Positions 1-25,700 of a stretch of DNA of 64,000 nt are shown one piece after another. Position numbers and translations under genes: made by a program. The number at the start of each line of letters is the position of its first letter. The stretch's first letter is position 1. Below the pieces are notes generated by a model. That model ran no database searches and was not told where the DNA came from. It was given only the letters and a program-made list of their open reading frames with translations. Source of the DNA: Mastigias papua (taxonomy: Eukaryota; Cnidaria; Scyphozoa; Rhizostomeae; Mastigiidae); contig OZ025282.1 in the NCBI GenBank assembly GCA_964019165.1, positions 2,824,631 to 2,888,630 on the forward strand, in the 5' to 3' direction.

Positions 1-1144
1 GTCCATAAAATTGGCAGGAAACTGTTGATTACTGCTTTTTTTTCTAGATTTTGCACTTTTATATAAAAAGAAATAGATGCTACAGTAAGCATGCAATAAA
101 AGCTCTTTGTGGAGATCATGAGAAGTGTACCAGTGCATATAAGTGACATCACACACCTCTCCCAGGGAGGTCTGAACAAGCAATGAAATTATGAGGTAAT
201 AGTGGGGCAACATAAAATATCAAAGACAATGCAGCAAGAAAAGAAAACAATCATTAACTACCAACAGGACAAACTACACTGCAAAATCATTGCAAAAAGG
301 GACATTCATTGGAAGGGGCAATGATCAAACAATACTTCTTGGGGGCTTTCACATTTGAAAGAGGCACTCACTGGAGGGGGACTTATTTAAAAATACTTTC
401 TAAAGGAAGCCCCTATTTGAGGGGATGCCCATTTGAAGGGGACATCTTTTAGGGGTGCTCCTTTGTGGAAATATGACAGGTGAAGGGCCTACATTTGCAG
501 ACTCTCTTATTCATATCTATTCAAGTCATCAAATATAGCATTTACAATATTCTAAAGGTAGATTGTAAAATAGGAATATGATATGCTGAAATAGCCTGTG
601 TATAAGCTGCATCTTCTTTTCTAATGTTGGTTTCAAAAATTGGGATGCAGCCAATGTGTAGAGTGCAGAACTCCTCAAGGAAAATTTAAATCCTTGTTCA
701 AAAAAAGACATTTTCTATTATCATAAATAATTGAAATGCAAACAATCATATTCCTTTTTATGCATCAACAGTTGACATTATTTTGCAACAAGCACCACAT
801 ACTTTTGGTTGTTTCTGCTTTCACCTGTTTCCACTGACATGTAAACAAAATAAAGTCAGATCTATATCTTTCATTGAAGTAAGATAAGTTACGTCAATGC
901 AGTTGTACCATTTGTCAAAACATATGCTCTAGGTACTGTTTTCCAAAATATCTATTTTTCATCCTTATGGATAAGTTTGTTGGAATAACTATATCAAACT
1001 CAATTACTATATCAAACTCCATATGTCACAATTCCCTTGCAGTTGCCAAAAGACTAATGTTGATATGCCAAATGACTGCATGCTATGATATGGTTATGAG
1101 AAGACATGTAAAGTTAAAGCAAATCAAATACAAAAACACCATAC
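1..1144 (-). other. Intron 2 of the endophilin-A gene (partial)
   Basis: No exon resembling the next endophilin segment (the VDVTS-like helix 1 continuation) is visible here, so the intron runs off the left edge. Positions about 300-480 hold degenerate G-rich units of the type 'gaggggacttattt / aaggggacatctttt', akin to the 'gggggcttatt' repeats elsewhere in the window. The short open frames look like chance. Confidence 0.5.
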
Positions 1145-3223
1145 CTTCTCCAACTCAATAAAATCTTCTTCAAGCTGTGAACCTTTACCACTCCCTAACT
1201 TCTCACTCATATACTAAAAAAGACATTCAAATACAAATTCATCTAAAAGTATGTCTGTATTGAGATTTCAGAATTCTTGGAACTAGAATAGGAAACCAAA
1301 CCTAAAAAGATAAGGAAGTGAATTTGAAGAAATAAAAGATCCTGCAATGGGCCCTTGTTCATTTCAACTTCAGTTCAGTCTGTGCTTTCAGATATCTTAG
1401 CTATTTTCAAATAAGGTACAAAGTGAATGATGCCAGATAAGGATTCACAAAACAATACAACAGCAGTATTTCTACCAGACAATACTGTAAAGCACTCATT
1501 GGAAATCTGCAAATAAATCCATCTTGCAAGCCAGTTTATAACAAGTAGATAAGGAAAGGGTAACTTTTTACTAATGTAATATGCCAAACAAAAGTACTAC
1601 TAATAACTATGATTTTATCTTCAAGAACCATTGAGGCTAAAAAACTAATCATATTTTCTCATTTCATTCATTCAATCTGCCTTTCCACATCTCTTCCTAC
1701 CTGTTATTTTTAAGTTTTTGTCTAGTTCTAGCTTGAGAAATATTTGAAATTTCAAAAAATACATATTGATATCAAATACTACTTATAAACATGAATGGAA
1801 ATTAATGCATTCTCATCTTGGCCACTTTTGTTTGTAAAAATAACTGATTACACAAAAACTGGACAGATTTGGCAAACATCACTAATATGTTTTCAAGTTT
1901 TGTACCTTCAGCAGCGACTAAGTTAAAATGCCTAATATTAACACACCACATTCTAATAGAAGCCAAAGAGATAATGACATTGTCAAATAAAGCCAATAGA
2001 TACTGGAATTAAAGGAAGCTGAGTCATACATTTTGCTGGAAAAGAGCCATTGCCTACACAACAGCAGGGGTCATGAGAGCTGTTTGAGGTTATTATATAG
2101 CAGCTGATTAAGCTACTAAACCATAGAGGCAAACAATATCTTTTTATCAATTATTAACTGCACTTTAGCCCATGACTTTAACTGATATATGTTGAATTCA
2201 GAATGTTGTTGCAAGGTTCTCATAGGCCTTTGAGAGCTGCATAATGGGCAACATTTTACTTTGTGAACGTCAGAGTACATTCCCAGCTAATATTAACATA
2301 TTGCATCACATGACCTCTCCCTCACATCCTCTTTGTCATATAATGTACTTCAAAATTAGCAACAGAGTGAAATTTACATGATTTGCGCTTATACGGCAGG
2401 AACAAACAACCTGAAAACGCATAGATAACCTTGGCTAAATACACAAATATACAGGAGATCGTAGGAATAACTGGCATAGAGCGAGCATTCTCAGTCTAGC
2501 TTCCACCATTGACATTCATATTTACTCAATTCCAAATAGAGGTTGCTTGTTCGGGCAACTGGGAAGTGAAATGTTTGATCTTCAAATCATATTTCCTAGC
2601 TCTTCTCATTCGAAATCTTGCAGTTGTAATTCCATCATAAATGCTTACAACTATGCGTGACGTTTCTCAATAATCTGGCTGACACTAGCGATGATAAACA
2701 ATTTGAACAAACGCATTACGTACCGTACGGAATATTAACTAAGTCAATCATGAGATTGGTCTCTAGGAATACTCTCTATCTTCTATTGAAATCATGAAGA
2801 CATCCCACTCTATGTATGGCGGCGCTGATTACCCTATCTATATTGCGACCAGATTCTTGTGTGCCTTGTGTTTTAGGCATAATCAATGCAGAGCTGACAT
2901 ATTCAAGTGTACCTTACGACAGTCTCAGCTGAGGCACCGCAGAGCATACGACATGTCACTTTGAAATAGCGATAATCGATGTCAGCAGTATACTAACAAA
3001 CATTTTATCCTAAGAATAGAGAACACACTGCTTCAAGCCAAATACTATGAAACAGAGTGTGTGGCATAATTCAGTATGACATAAGCTATGAGGAGTCAGC
3101 CATCACAGATGATGACATTAGCTGCGAACCATCTACACCTGCGTTCGAAATTCGAAACCAAAATTAACGTTACTTTACCTGATTTGCTTTATTAAATTGC
3201 TTTTTAAGTCCAGCAAGCGACAT
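1145..3223 (-). CDS. SH3GL: Endophilin-A (SH3GL-type), 5' part, two coding exons, partial
   Basis: Exon 1 is 3179-3223: the ATG is at 3221-3223, it encodes MSLAGLKKQFNKANQ, and it ends at a CAG|GTAAAG donor. Exon 2 is 1145-1213: it follows a TTTTTTAG acceptor, encodes YMSEKLGSGKGSQLEEDFIELEK in phase 0, and ends at AAG|GTATGG. Joined, these match the start of endophilin-A proteins (MS-AGLKKQF-KA-Q, SEK-G, DDF-E-ER), with the exon boundary where I recall it in vertebrate SH3GL genes. This is the amphipathic helix 0 and start of helix 1 of the N-BAR domain, which inserts into and curves membranes during synaptic-vesicle endocytosis. The rest of the BAR domain and the SH3 domain lie off the left edge. 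I choose the A class over endophilin-B from the MS-AGLKKQF start. Transcription starts above 3223; no TATA box or initiator was identified. Confidence 0.9.
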
Positions 3224-6200
3224 TCTGGATAAATTTACAGGTAGGTTCCACACCAATCTGGGACTATCGTTTCTTGATCAGCCCACGAACGCAAAAGAGC
3301 ATATGTCATCAATCTCGAGCACAACAAATGCTCCTTCTGTGAGGCATATTTACCGTAATTTCTCTTCCAAGCCTCCCGTTTCAATTAAGCCCCCCTCTCC
3401 AATAAGCCACCCCGTTGCAGAAGGGAAGACTTATTGAGCCCCCTCTCTATTAGGCCCCATCAAAAAATGCGAATAATGCCAAACATAAGTTGTATTCATA
3501 ATGAGCATTAAAACGTTGTGGTATTGATGATGCTCATTAGTGCAGCAACAGATCAAATCAAAATCAAGCTCAAACTGTGCTGCAAACAGAAATGATAATA
3601 ACTGATAAAGACGACACTGCAATTGATTACTACAAGATGACACTATGACAGAAGAGACTACATGTAAAGGGAAAGGATAAAACCATAAATTCCTGTTCTA
3701 GAATTAACTCCGTTGGCTTCAAGCAATACTAAATCTAAGTCCTGGGGATTTACTAAACTATTGACATAATCTGAAAATCTACTTCCTTATCGGCCCTGTT
3801 TGCGTCCGCCTTAATTAACTTTCCTGAAGCATTTTCTCAACTACATGCCTCTTTTTTATGAGGAACCTACCTAGCTCAAGGCCTAATTCCAAAGGTTCCT
3901 TATTTTTGGACCTCCAATGTTCAAATTGTTGCATATAAAGTTCCTTAAATAGTTCCCTAATTTTCACTGCACATTTAGAGCCAAAAAATGGTACAGACAC
4001 ACGTAAAACATTGAAACTCTGGATTCTGCATATAATTTTGGCTAACTAAGATCAAAAACACAAAGAAAGTAGAAAAAGAAGTTTCATATGTTGAAGCACA
4101 ATGTCAAAACGTAAAGGATAAAGCATACTCAATGACGCACTTTGACACAAACATACTGTGCGGGTTGTGACTGCAAATGAATGGAACCGGCTCCCTAATT
4201 CTTTGTTGTTTGCTGTTATAAAACTATTTTAGAATGAAAAGTTCCTTTGGGAATTTTCCTTTAGCAGAATAAGCTCTTTAAATATTTTGGCGTTCTACAT
4301 GTAGGTTTCTTATAAAGTGGTTCCTTTAAAGAAGCATGTATTGTTTCATTCTCGAAATGAAGCTTTCATACATGAAGTACCCTTGGGAGTCAACCTACCC
4401 ACAAATCCCAAAATGGCGGGGGGTTTTCTAAATGCGCAAATAGCCAGATGCCAATTCAAAGCCACAATCTACTTGTGGCCACTATCATTTGAGTTGGTCG
4501 TGGCTTTTTATAAATGACCTGGGGCTAGTGGTTGATGTGGAGAATTTGCCATATTGCCGCTGACTTTCAGGTGAAAATGAAGTCCGCAAAACGATTCTCT
4601 TTATTTAACTAGATCACTACGGCTATCACGAAAACAAAACAAGCACTAGAAAGTAACCTTATCTACTGAATTCTCCAAGAGCAAAAGTCATTCAGGTATA
4701 GGCCACGCTCTGTGGCCTTGGTAATAAGATATTGGTCTAGGTGGCCCTGGAAACGAGTGTATGGTCACTGGAAACGAGAGCATAACTCGTGTCCTAACTA
4801 CAATTTTGAAGGTTCGCCAGGCGTGGTCACTAAACGAGTTCGCACATGGTGCCCAAAATTTTTCACAACAGTGTGATCTTGGAAATTTTCGTTACGATAG
4901 GTACTGCAGGTGCTAGATCTGCAAACAGGCAGGAGCGTTTCCAAGACATTAATAATTGCCTATAGGAATAATAAAGTATTGTAAGTCCTGGCTGGCAAAG
5001 AACTCACAAACATGAAGATAAAGAACGACAGCATGTGTGAATACGTACAAAAATCATGGGTAAATAGTTCATTACAAAATCAGATTTAAATAAGACGATG
5101 GCAAAAATAACAAAAATATGGAATGAACCAAACTCAATTCGGAGCATTACTAATGGCTATTACAAAGTCTTGAAAAACAAAGGAATACAAAGTATATTCA
5201 AATATATAACATGATATAGAAACAAAGATCCGAGAGAGATTATCGCACGGCGAGTCATTCTCTTGTAAAGTTCTATTTACACGATATAGCCTCATATACT
5301 ACAAAAAGAGGACTGGTCGTACTATTATGTAGCTCATGAAAAGTCTGTTGGTACTACAGAACGTCACTATTTTCGTGCTATAGTGATATTATGCAGTTCT
5401 CACTACGCTGTCAATTCAGCAATACGCATGTTATACATACTTAGATGCCAACCATGCTAACCAATAGAAACAGATAAAGTTGAATGTAAACAACCTATTT
5501 CATTAAGTACTTTGAGGAACGAGTCAAATGCCCCAAATTCTGCTAGAATCTCCGCCTCACAAATTTTAAGTGAATCTAAAGTGGCAATGACAATAGAGTT
5601 TCAATATTCATGAAAAACGTGATCAACAATTTTCACGTGAAGCATTAGTTTGATCCTTAAATGTTAAGCTACCTTGAAGGCCAACTCATGATGTTTTCAC
5701 TTCTATTCATTTATCAAATGTCAGAAGTTATTGACTCCAATGCTCTGAATACCATACTGTCACTCTCACTGTAGCCTCCCCGCACTTATCACTAGGCCAT
5801 TTGCACTTAACTCAAAGTACTCCACATTATTACATTTACTACCGACGAAAAGAAATTACACACAAACGATTCATAGAAAAAGATCATATAAACGAACACA
5901 AATCTCGTTTATGAGCATTTGGAAACAAATCTGGGTTTCGTTGCACATTTGTATGTCTTACGAAAACGAGGATACAAAGTACCGACATGCTGGAATAATC
6001 GCTATAGGCCATAGTACTAAAGCATTGTAGCCAAACACAACACTTGGAAGATTACATAGAAAGGGGCAATATGTAATACATTAAAGGACTGCATGGTAAA
6101 AATACATGGAAAACTTAAGGGTGATAAAAACTTATCAGTGCCGAATCCATCCATTATAAGTTTCGATCACAACGGGTTTCTTACTTCTGGTAAACCACAT

Positions 6201-8032
6201 TACAATGCATAGGGGCAGTAGAAATCAGTCTACTGTTAACCTGGAAAGCTCTAATTATTACAGGGGCTGGCACCCTTGCATGATCCGGAGCCAAGTCTAC
6301 GATGTATAATGGGTAGGACTGGCCAGGCCAGGCAAATGTATAAACAGACTTCAGTAGACATGAATTGCACTTGAATTATGACATTGCATTGTCTACGAAA
6401 AAAGTTTCGAAAGGAGGACTTATTTTACCTTCATGAGAACAGAATGCTAAGAAAGTAATAAGAATCGCTTTACTTTAATGTGACTATTAACAAAGGAATT
6501 GAACATCGGAAGCATTTACTCTGGTTGCTAAAGTATTTACCACGCAAAATGTGCATATACATTGAAGTACAACTTTCGAGACGCCTTCAGCAGAGCTATT
6601 GAAAGTTAACCCTTCCTTTAATTTAAGTTATATCAAAAACCCCTAAGATCAACCGGGCATTTTGAATTTCCTCTAAGGCCAGACTATGAGAATTTCGATC
6701 AAGCAGATAGAGAGTAGTGAATTTTCTTATCAGCTGAAATGAACTCGGAAAATCCAAAAGGCGGATCATAGGCAGGTATCTTAATCAAGAAATCCGTCAG
6801 ATCAAGCCAATACATGAAGATATGCAACTGACCTAAGAATAGACAAGGGGACTGGGCTCGAAAATGCCTCCTTCCCTAAACAGAGTCCTGGATTTCGAGG
6901 TACATTGGTCGAAACAAGAAAATCCTGTACGTCTAGAAAGCCTAGTTAACAGTTTTACTTGATAAAAATGGAAAATAGCAGTAAATATTGTCTAAATAAA
7001 TGAGTTGTCAAATATCGTCTGCACAGAATACTTATGAATGTATATATCTCAACAGCTACAAAACACAGAGACGGAGGAAGCATTTGGAAAGCTGAGGGCC
7101 ACGAGGGTGCAAGGTACTTAAGCCCAGGGACGTAGAAAAGTTTTTCTAATAATAACTGGCATATTTTCATATTTTGAAGGCATCTTTCTCAGCATTTAAA
7201 AATTCTGGGGGAAGTGTCCCAAGTGTCCCTCCGTTCCTACGCCCCTGACATAACAAATCGAAATACAAAGGAAAACTTTGCAACGTACAAAGTTCTCTAT
7301 CTATTCAAATTACAAATACTCGTTGGAATTGTTAAAATACAGTATGCTTTGACTTGTATGAAACTCCTTGCTTGGTACTCGTATCCGCCTGCGAATCAAT
7401 CGAATCAAAGCCTCGTAAAAAGATTGGTAACATATGCACGGTTGCTAAGATACAGTTGGCGTTCGCCAACTCCACTAGCTAACGCCTCGAACGAATTTTA
7501 AAATTCCTGCCCTTCAGGTCTCTAGAAAGAAATACACTGCACGCTATCTAGAACAACAGTATATGGTTCTTCCTGAAATAGGGTCAGCAGTTGCAAATAC
7601 TGGCTGGCCATACGGTCATGCAGATCAAATTGAACATATGTTGTCGCATAACTGCATAACTGCATGATAACTGACGAGTAATTCTACTGGGAATAAAGCT
7701 AGCGCAATAAAACAATTCCGGTTGCGTTGACAAAGAATAACTCAGTCGTCTAGGTAGTGCCTAACCTTCTAAAGATACATTCAAAAGGGGAAGAGACAGA
7801 GGATTCAACTTCTCGCTTGTCGCAAATAAAATACAACTCAGACAACTAGGAAGTTATATATATTGTCCAACAGTCCAACAATACGCTTAGATACAGGAAA
7901 AAGGTAGCATTGTATAGTAACTCAATACAAGCGCCTATATATCTACCGCCTTCTCTTAAATAAAGTTTCAACATAAAGGAAAACTCTAGCACAGAGAATA
8001 CCTGAACTGCTTACCAACCTTTTAGACGAATT
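3224..8032. other. Intergenic, 5' flank of endophilin-A and 3' flank of the unnamed membrane-protein gene
   Basis: I see no exon with coding character plus splice signals on either strand. The stretch contains a C-rich 'aagcccccc' repeat remnant at about 3350-3470 beginning TACCGTAA, and an inverted-repeat element at 3842-4340. The rest is unique-looking AT-rich sequence with frames no longer than about 100 codons. The endophilin promoter must lie in its first few hundred bases, but I cannot point to a specific element. Confidence 0.5.
3842..4340. mobile_element. MITE-like element with TACATGCYTC ends
   Basis: The left end TACATGCCTCTTTTTTATGA and the reverse complement of the right end (TACATGCTTCTTTAAAGGAA) are near-identical, giving an inverted-repeat element of about 499 bp that may sit between TA dinucleotides. 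Internal GTTCCTTA-rich text ('aaggcctaattccaaaggttccttat', 'actgcacattt') recurs at about 10400-10805 and, inverted, at about 17900-18065. It has no coding capacity, so it would be a non-autonomous, Tc1/mariner-like element by its TA flanks (inference). Confidence 0.55.
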
Positions 8033-19703
<11,671 letters not shown>

Positions 19704-22700
19704 TCCACCTGATCTAAGATTTAGAGAGAGTACTTGATTTGAATCTTGCTGAGGACTACAAGACTTGTTTCAAAAGTTAAAGTAACAAAGTCACTAAGGA
19801 AAATTAAAACATAGATTTATATAACGCAAGTATACCATTTGTAAGATAATAAGTGTAAAGTTTAGTATTCCTAACTAAGCTCTGATGAAGATCTAGATCA
19901 AAACATTCAAATTTACAAAATTACACTCTTGACTAACACACTGCTTTTTATAGTTTAGATAAGAATATAAAGGCTCAAGATAACTGAAAGTTAAGAATAA
20001 TGTAAGAATATTGAAAGGCACAAACTTCATCAAAGCATAGATATATTGCCTATTTCAGTTTTCCTTAGAAAACAAAAGTGTGAGCTTCATTTATCAGGTC
20101 TGGGAGATAGTATGCTATGATGTGACTCAGCAACTCTTTGGCCCAATTTTGGGGAGTACCCTTTGCACAAATGTTACTATATGGATATAGCCTATAAGAG
20201 CATCAATGCTCAAATCACCAACATTTACGAATAATTTAAGAATATTCTTTGGCTCAAAATACAAAATTTTGAGAACAGTAAGATTCAGCAAAAAATTAGG
20301 TGTTCTTTGTCTAAATATATAAAAATGGCATCCACATAATATACATACTATATACTATGCAGATGCCATTTTGATATACTGTTCTGCAACTCAGGTGCAA
20401 AATGTGTGCAGGAACACAATTGCTTCGTTTCGTTTCACTTTTTGTTTACAAACACGTCCGTCTATAAACTATTGTGATGACGGAATTTACTTTTGCTTTC
20501 AATATGAGACTAAATGTGCGTATTTTAGACAAACTTAAAGCTCTCTGTAGCTTTGCTAACTAACTGACAATGCATACCACATGCATGATCACAACCATTA
20601 ATAAAATCTACCGGCCGTGTAAAACTGGAAAATGCCTAACGTAACTGAAGATCTGCTGTTGATGGTGAAGTGGTCAAATTAATGGCCACTTCCAAAACAT
20701 CCATAGCAGTCCCTCTAGAACAAAATATCTACTTACTTTCCACAAAACACCAAACGTAGCTTCGAAATACCCTTATAACTACAGTACTTCGTCAGATCGA
20801 CTAAGTCTATTGAAATGCTCATCCGACCTTAAAAATGGTGCCTAACTGTATGTGGCTAGACAGGCTTCCTCACGTCATCAGATCAACCCTAAGTTAGCAA
20901 GGTCAGTATATCGAGCATTTTCTTCGCTACTACATCAGTGACTCTTAAATGGTATATATTTCACTTAATATCGTGTTGTCACCAGAGGAGGCATATCAGC
21001 CTGTGGTAAAGATCCAGTCTAGCAAACTGCGTTATCGCAAAGTGGACAATTGGAATAAAATACGTCAGAAAAAACGGTATGAACCACCCTGCCAGGTAGG
21101 TGCTCGATTCATAGTGACAGTCATATATAGGTATTACCAAATAAAAAAAGATCTTACCGATGGCACTAAATCGACTTCAGTTTTGCAACTTTACCTCGCT
21201 CTTTATGATCGTGCTGGAAGAACTTTCGGTTTGGTGGATTTCATCTCCACATTCCTCACAGCGATAGAAGAACAGCTCACCAAATAACTGCGCCTCCACA
21301 GCTTAGAAGTATAATTAAGTAGCTTACGCTAATTAGAGTATCAAGACTATTTTTGATACTGAAACGGACAGCACCTCTACTTACTCACTTGCCAACACTA
21401 GTTAGGAATGCAACGAGGAAGCATATACGATTAAATTTAGCAGGCAATTCTGTTTCCGGTTTCCATGGCCTCGTTTTGAAATTACTAGAGTCACATTACA
21501 CCATTGCGTCACAGACGTCATTATCCCTGTATACATCATGGTATACATCTAGTAACTTCCTGAAGTCTTTTCATTGCAGTACAAAGATACTCAATGGCAT
21601 GCCACCATGCAGGTATTATATCCATGGACTATCTAATGGAAATTTTGAACATGGTTACTCCATCCGGCAACGGCGTTTACTCACTTGCCGGCCACTTTCA
21701 TGAGAAATGTCTACTGCTTTTAATGTTGCTCTTCTTATGGTGAACTGACTGTGTGGGGATAGAAATGAAGTGATAGCCTATAATATAAATATGCTCAACT
21801 GAACATGCACTGATCAGAATATTTTCATTACAAAGCCTTTATTATTACATTATCATTTTTGTCCTTACAAGTATGAGCAAATCCCGGAGAAGAGCTGTGA
21901 AGCTAGACCCCCTAAGAATACAGAAAAAATCAGGGAGGGCTGCGTCCCCCCGAGTCCCCCAGCTCTATACAATTGAATTCCCCTAGGGTATAGTAAATTG
22001 AGATCTATTCTGGGGTAGGAGAAACCTACGGGGAATTGTGAAAAAATTTGGGAAATCGAGATATACGTAGGAATTTGCATCGATAATCAAATGAAATAAA
22101 AAAAAAACAAAGTGTAAATGAAAGAGATGATGGACCCACGTGAAGATTAGAATGCTGAGTGTGCATGAATGTTTAACGTATAGTGACCTTCCTACATCTC
22201 GAAAATCCATTATTGAACTTTCTTAACTTTTTTGAGAAGTTAAGCACTGTGTTCTTACCAGCCACTTCATTATACGAAAATGTGCAGGGTGGAGTCCTCA
22301 GAATTCTATTCATAATGTCTTTTTCCCGTCCTCCTTTTTGTTAACTGAGTTGTAGCTTGTAGTTTGTCAGTGCCTACGAATGAATGATGGCTTTTCCTGC
22401 TAAGGAATGCAATCACTGATAAATCATTCTGAGCATAGCCTGAACCCAGAAGCGGACTTTTCGGGGAGCTAGGGGGTATTGCCTTCAATACTTTTCAAGT
22501 TTTCGGGTGTGGTTGCTAGTTTTCCTCGACCCTTCATCTCCATCCTCCCGTAGTCTATCTGTCCACCTAATTAGCAACCAAGCTTCTACCACTGCTTGGA
22601 ACCACTGAACCCTAGCCTTTTTTAACACATTTTTACTGGGGGAGGCACTCTCAAAAAGGGATTTTTACTGGGGGGGCAAACTCTCAAAAAGGGACGTGAT

Positions 22701-25700
22701 ACTAGGACAAAAAGCCTAATTTGAAATATGGTTGATACATTTGATATATTGAAACAATGTTCATAAATGTCAAGCTTTCATGTAAAAAAGTTTGGAGATG
22801 AAATCTCTAGTTTTGTAATTGTTACTATAACGTACTGTTCGTGTATTATACAGTTACCTAATGTTGTGCAAAAATGTTATTGTGGTTCATTCTTTTGCCG
22901 ATGAAACTCGGAGGGTTCATTAAACTCGGAGGGTTCAATGCAACATGATGACAGCAGTAGTTGTTTGAAAACATAGCTGAGAACCTATACAAAAAGGGAT
23001 ATTCTTCTAGGGTCAAAAACCTCTTCACTCAGGGGGAAAGTTGAGAACTTGGGGAACATTTGCCCCCCCCCAGTTTGTATGTGTTGGGAAAAGCCCACAA
23101 ACGCGCATGTAGAAATAACAGAATATTACACGTGTGTCGTTGAATTACATGTAGTATCATTCGTTCACGTAGCGGCGTGCTGTATGCATCATGTTGTTTT
23201 TTCCTCAGTATTGTTAGGTTAACGTATAAACGTAAAAGCCTCGTATTCACTGGGCCTAAGAGGAGGTTTAGGAAACTGATTCACTCATCGAACTGTTGGA
23301 GAACTAAATTAACGTAATACATTATTGTTTGAAATTGTGCGTAATAGTTATTCATTTTCCTGTTATTAATAAATTTCATTGGCTAGTATTTTTAGAGTTA
23401 TCTTTGATAAAGATGGTTGGAACGTATTCTACACGAGAAGTAAGATGTATTAAGTGTAGACGAGGATACTATATGATGCAACTAGAGTTCAATGGTGTCT
23501 TTTTATGAGTTCGACTTCTCGGTTCAAACTTATCTCTTGAATCAGCGAAGAAGGACAATGTAAGTCCTAACAGTATGTTAAAAAAGGCCCTGCACTGAAC
23601 ATCGGAACACGCAGTTAGTAGTTGCAACGTCAAAAAACTTTGGTTATAACCTCAAATAAAGACAAAATTACGTGTGGAGTTCCTCGAGGCTCTTTACTAG
23701 AGTCCCTTGAATCTAAAGCCTGTAGCACACGAGAGCTATCCCCTGAGCCCGCCTACTCAGCACATAGCTTATCGTGTGCGCTTGAACTTAACTGAGTGGC
23801 TTTTCGTTTCCTGCATACGAGGCTAGTTGTGTACGAGGCCAACTACTTAGAAGTGCAACTTGAAAAACATCTTGTATGGAAATGAGGGTAATTAAGTAGT
23901 ATGCTCCAAGATAGCTCTTTCTATAGGTTCCTAGAATATGCTAAGAGCTTACTTCCCAGAAAACTCTTAGTTGGACGCAGCGGGGCGTTGCTGAACCTAG
24001 TGATGTAAACACTGCCCCACCTGCACGGTCCCTACGATTGGTGAAAGATGCATATCAGGATTCCTTTAAAATCGACTCGAAGGATTCTCTTCAAAGTATT
24101 TTTATCCAAGAGCTCTGTTTTATAGAACAACTGTCACAAAATAATCAAAGCTCCATATCGCTGTTAGCAAACTTAACAATTTGGAGATGTAGCCAAAGAA
24201 GGTTCAAGGCCCAAAATTTTGCTTGAGGCTATGCCCCCCAACTCACCCCCACCTGTCCTTCCCACTATTTAACCTGGCCATGCCACCGGTGGAGCCGAAC
24301 TTCCACTATTGTTTTGTTTCGGGAAGCTATGAAGACTCTCGTCTGCTAGTGTTAACAAAAGTAAAAACCTCGTGCTACTAGAATAGTTCCTAACAAATGA
24401 TGTACAGTTCAAAATATACCAAAGCAAAAGACAGCTAGAATGGTTTTCAAATTGATAAATGGTCTTGTGCCCCAAATTGTATTTCGGTAGTTTCATACCT
24501 TAAGTATGTTAAGCAAAACCATATTTTTACACACATATACACTTACATTATTTAATGGTCTTGTGTCCATTTACCTCTTTAGTTTATTCACGAAGCGTCT
24601 ACTCGTGAGGGTCATAATTTGAGAAAATCAAGGACGGAAATTCTAAGATTGACTCCTCTGCTCCACGAATAAAGATGATTAACAGTGAGAAGGCAGTTCA
24701 TTCAATGCATCAACAAGTTTGGAATAGATCAGTGCATGGGGTAAAACTAACCCCTTCTCTATCTACTCATAAAAGTAGATTAAGCAATGCAAAGCTGCCA
24801 AAAATATTTCTTTTTTCTGCCTTTTTCTCTTTCTTTTACTCGAAGTTACAATTTTAGATTTTAAACAAAACCTTTTCAATTCAGTGTATAAAGAGTCCCA
24901 AGGGATTTAGAGATACCCCTCGAAAAACCCCTCAAATGAGTCCCATGCTAGAGCTTGGCATTGCTAATGAACCCCCCTAGAATAAGCCCCCATCACAGAT
25001 GCTGAAGACCCCGTTATAGCTTGATGCTTGTATTCATACCGTTCCTGCTATAGTATAGGGAGAAGGAGTTTCAAAACTAAGTTTTCTATGTGGCATGTAA
25101 ACCTGTTTGCAGGACAAATATCACACAAATAGTTCTTTTTTCTAAGCGAATGATCCTCTACTTCCTTTACGTGTTTGAAGATGTTCTTCATAGCAATATT
25201 CCCTTCCACTAAATATTGACAATTTTATTGTTAATGCTAGGACTATGACTTATGTGGTGGAAACTGGTGTGTGGAATTGAAAGATGATGGACAACCCTAA
25301 TTTTCTGCGGTTCTACTGCTTTCCAACTATTGGACTCTGCTTCAGCGCTGAGGCACGGTCAATACACAGGGACATAGAAAATACATAGGGGATACGCTCA
25401 GGAAATTTGTGGTCAATTACTGATAACAGCCAAATGCTACTCCTTAAAAACTTTATAACACTTCGACCATATGACAGAGAAAAAACCCAGCACATCCATA
25501 TACAGGCCAGTAAACATTTCGAATGAACTGTATCGAGAGAAATGTCACTGTGATGAAAATGCTATTCCCAAAGAGAGACAAGATAACAGTTAAAAAGAAT
25601 TTGTCATATAATTCAATTAAATTTAAGATGTGTAAAATTAGGTCTTGTTTGACACTAGATATCTGGCACATAAAAATATTCAAAAAAATCAACAACACTA

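Noticed and set aside
20949..21287. 112-codon plus-strand frame
   Set aside because: No domain, no splice context and no coding-like composition; lies in the putative promoter area of the unnamed gene. Probably chance.
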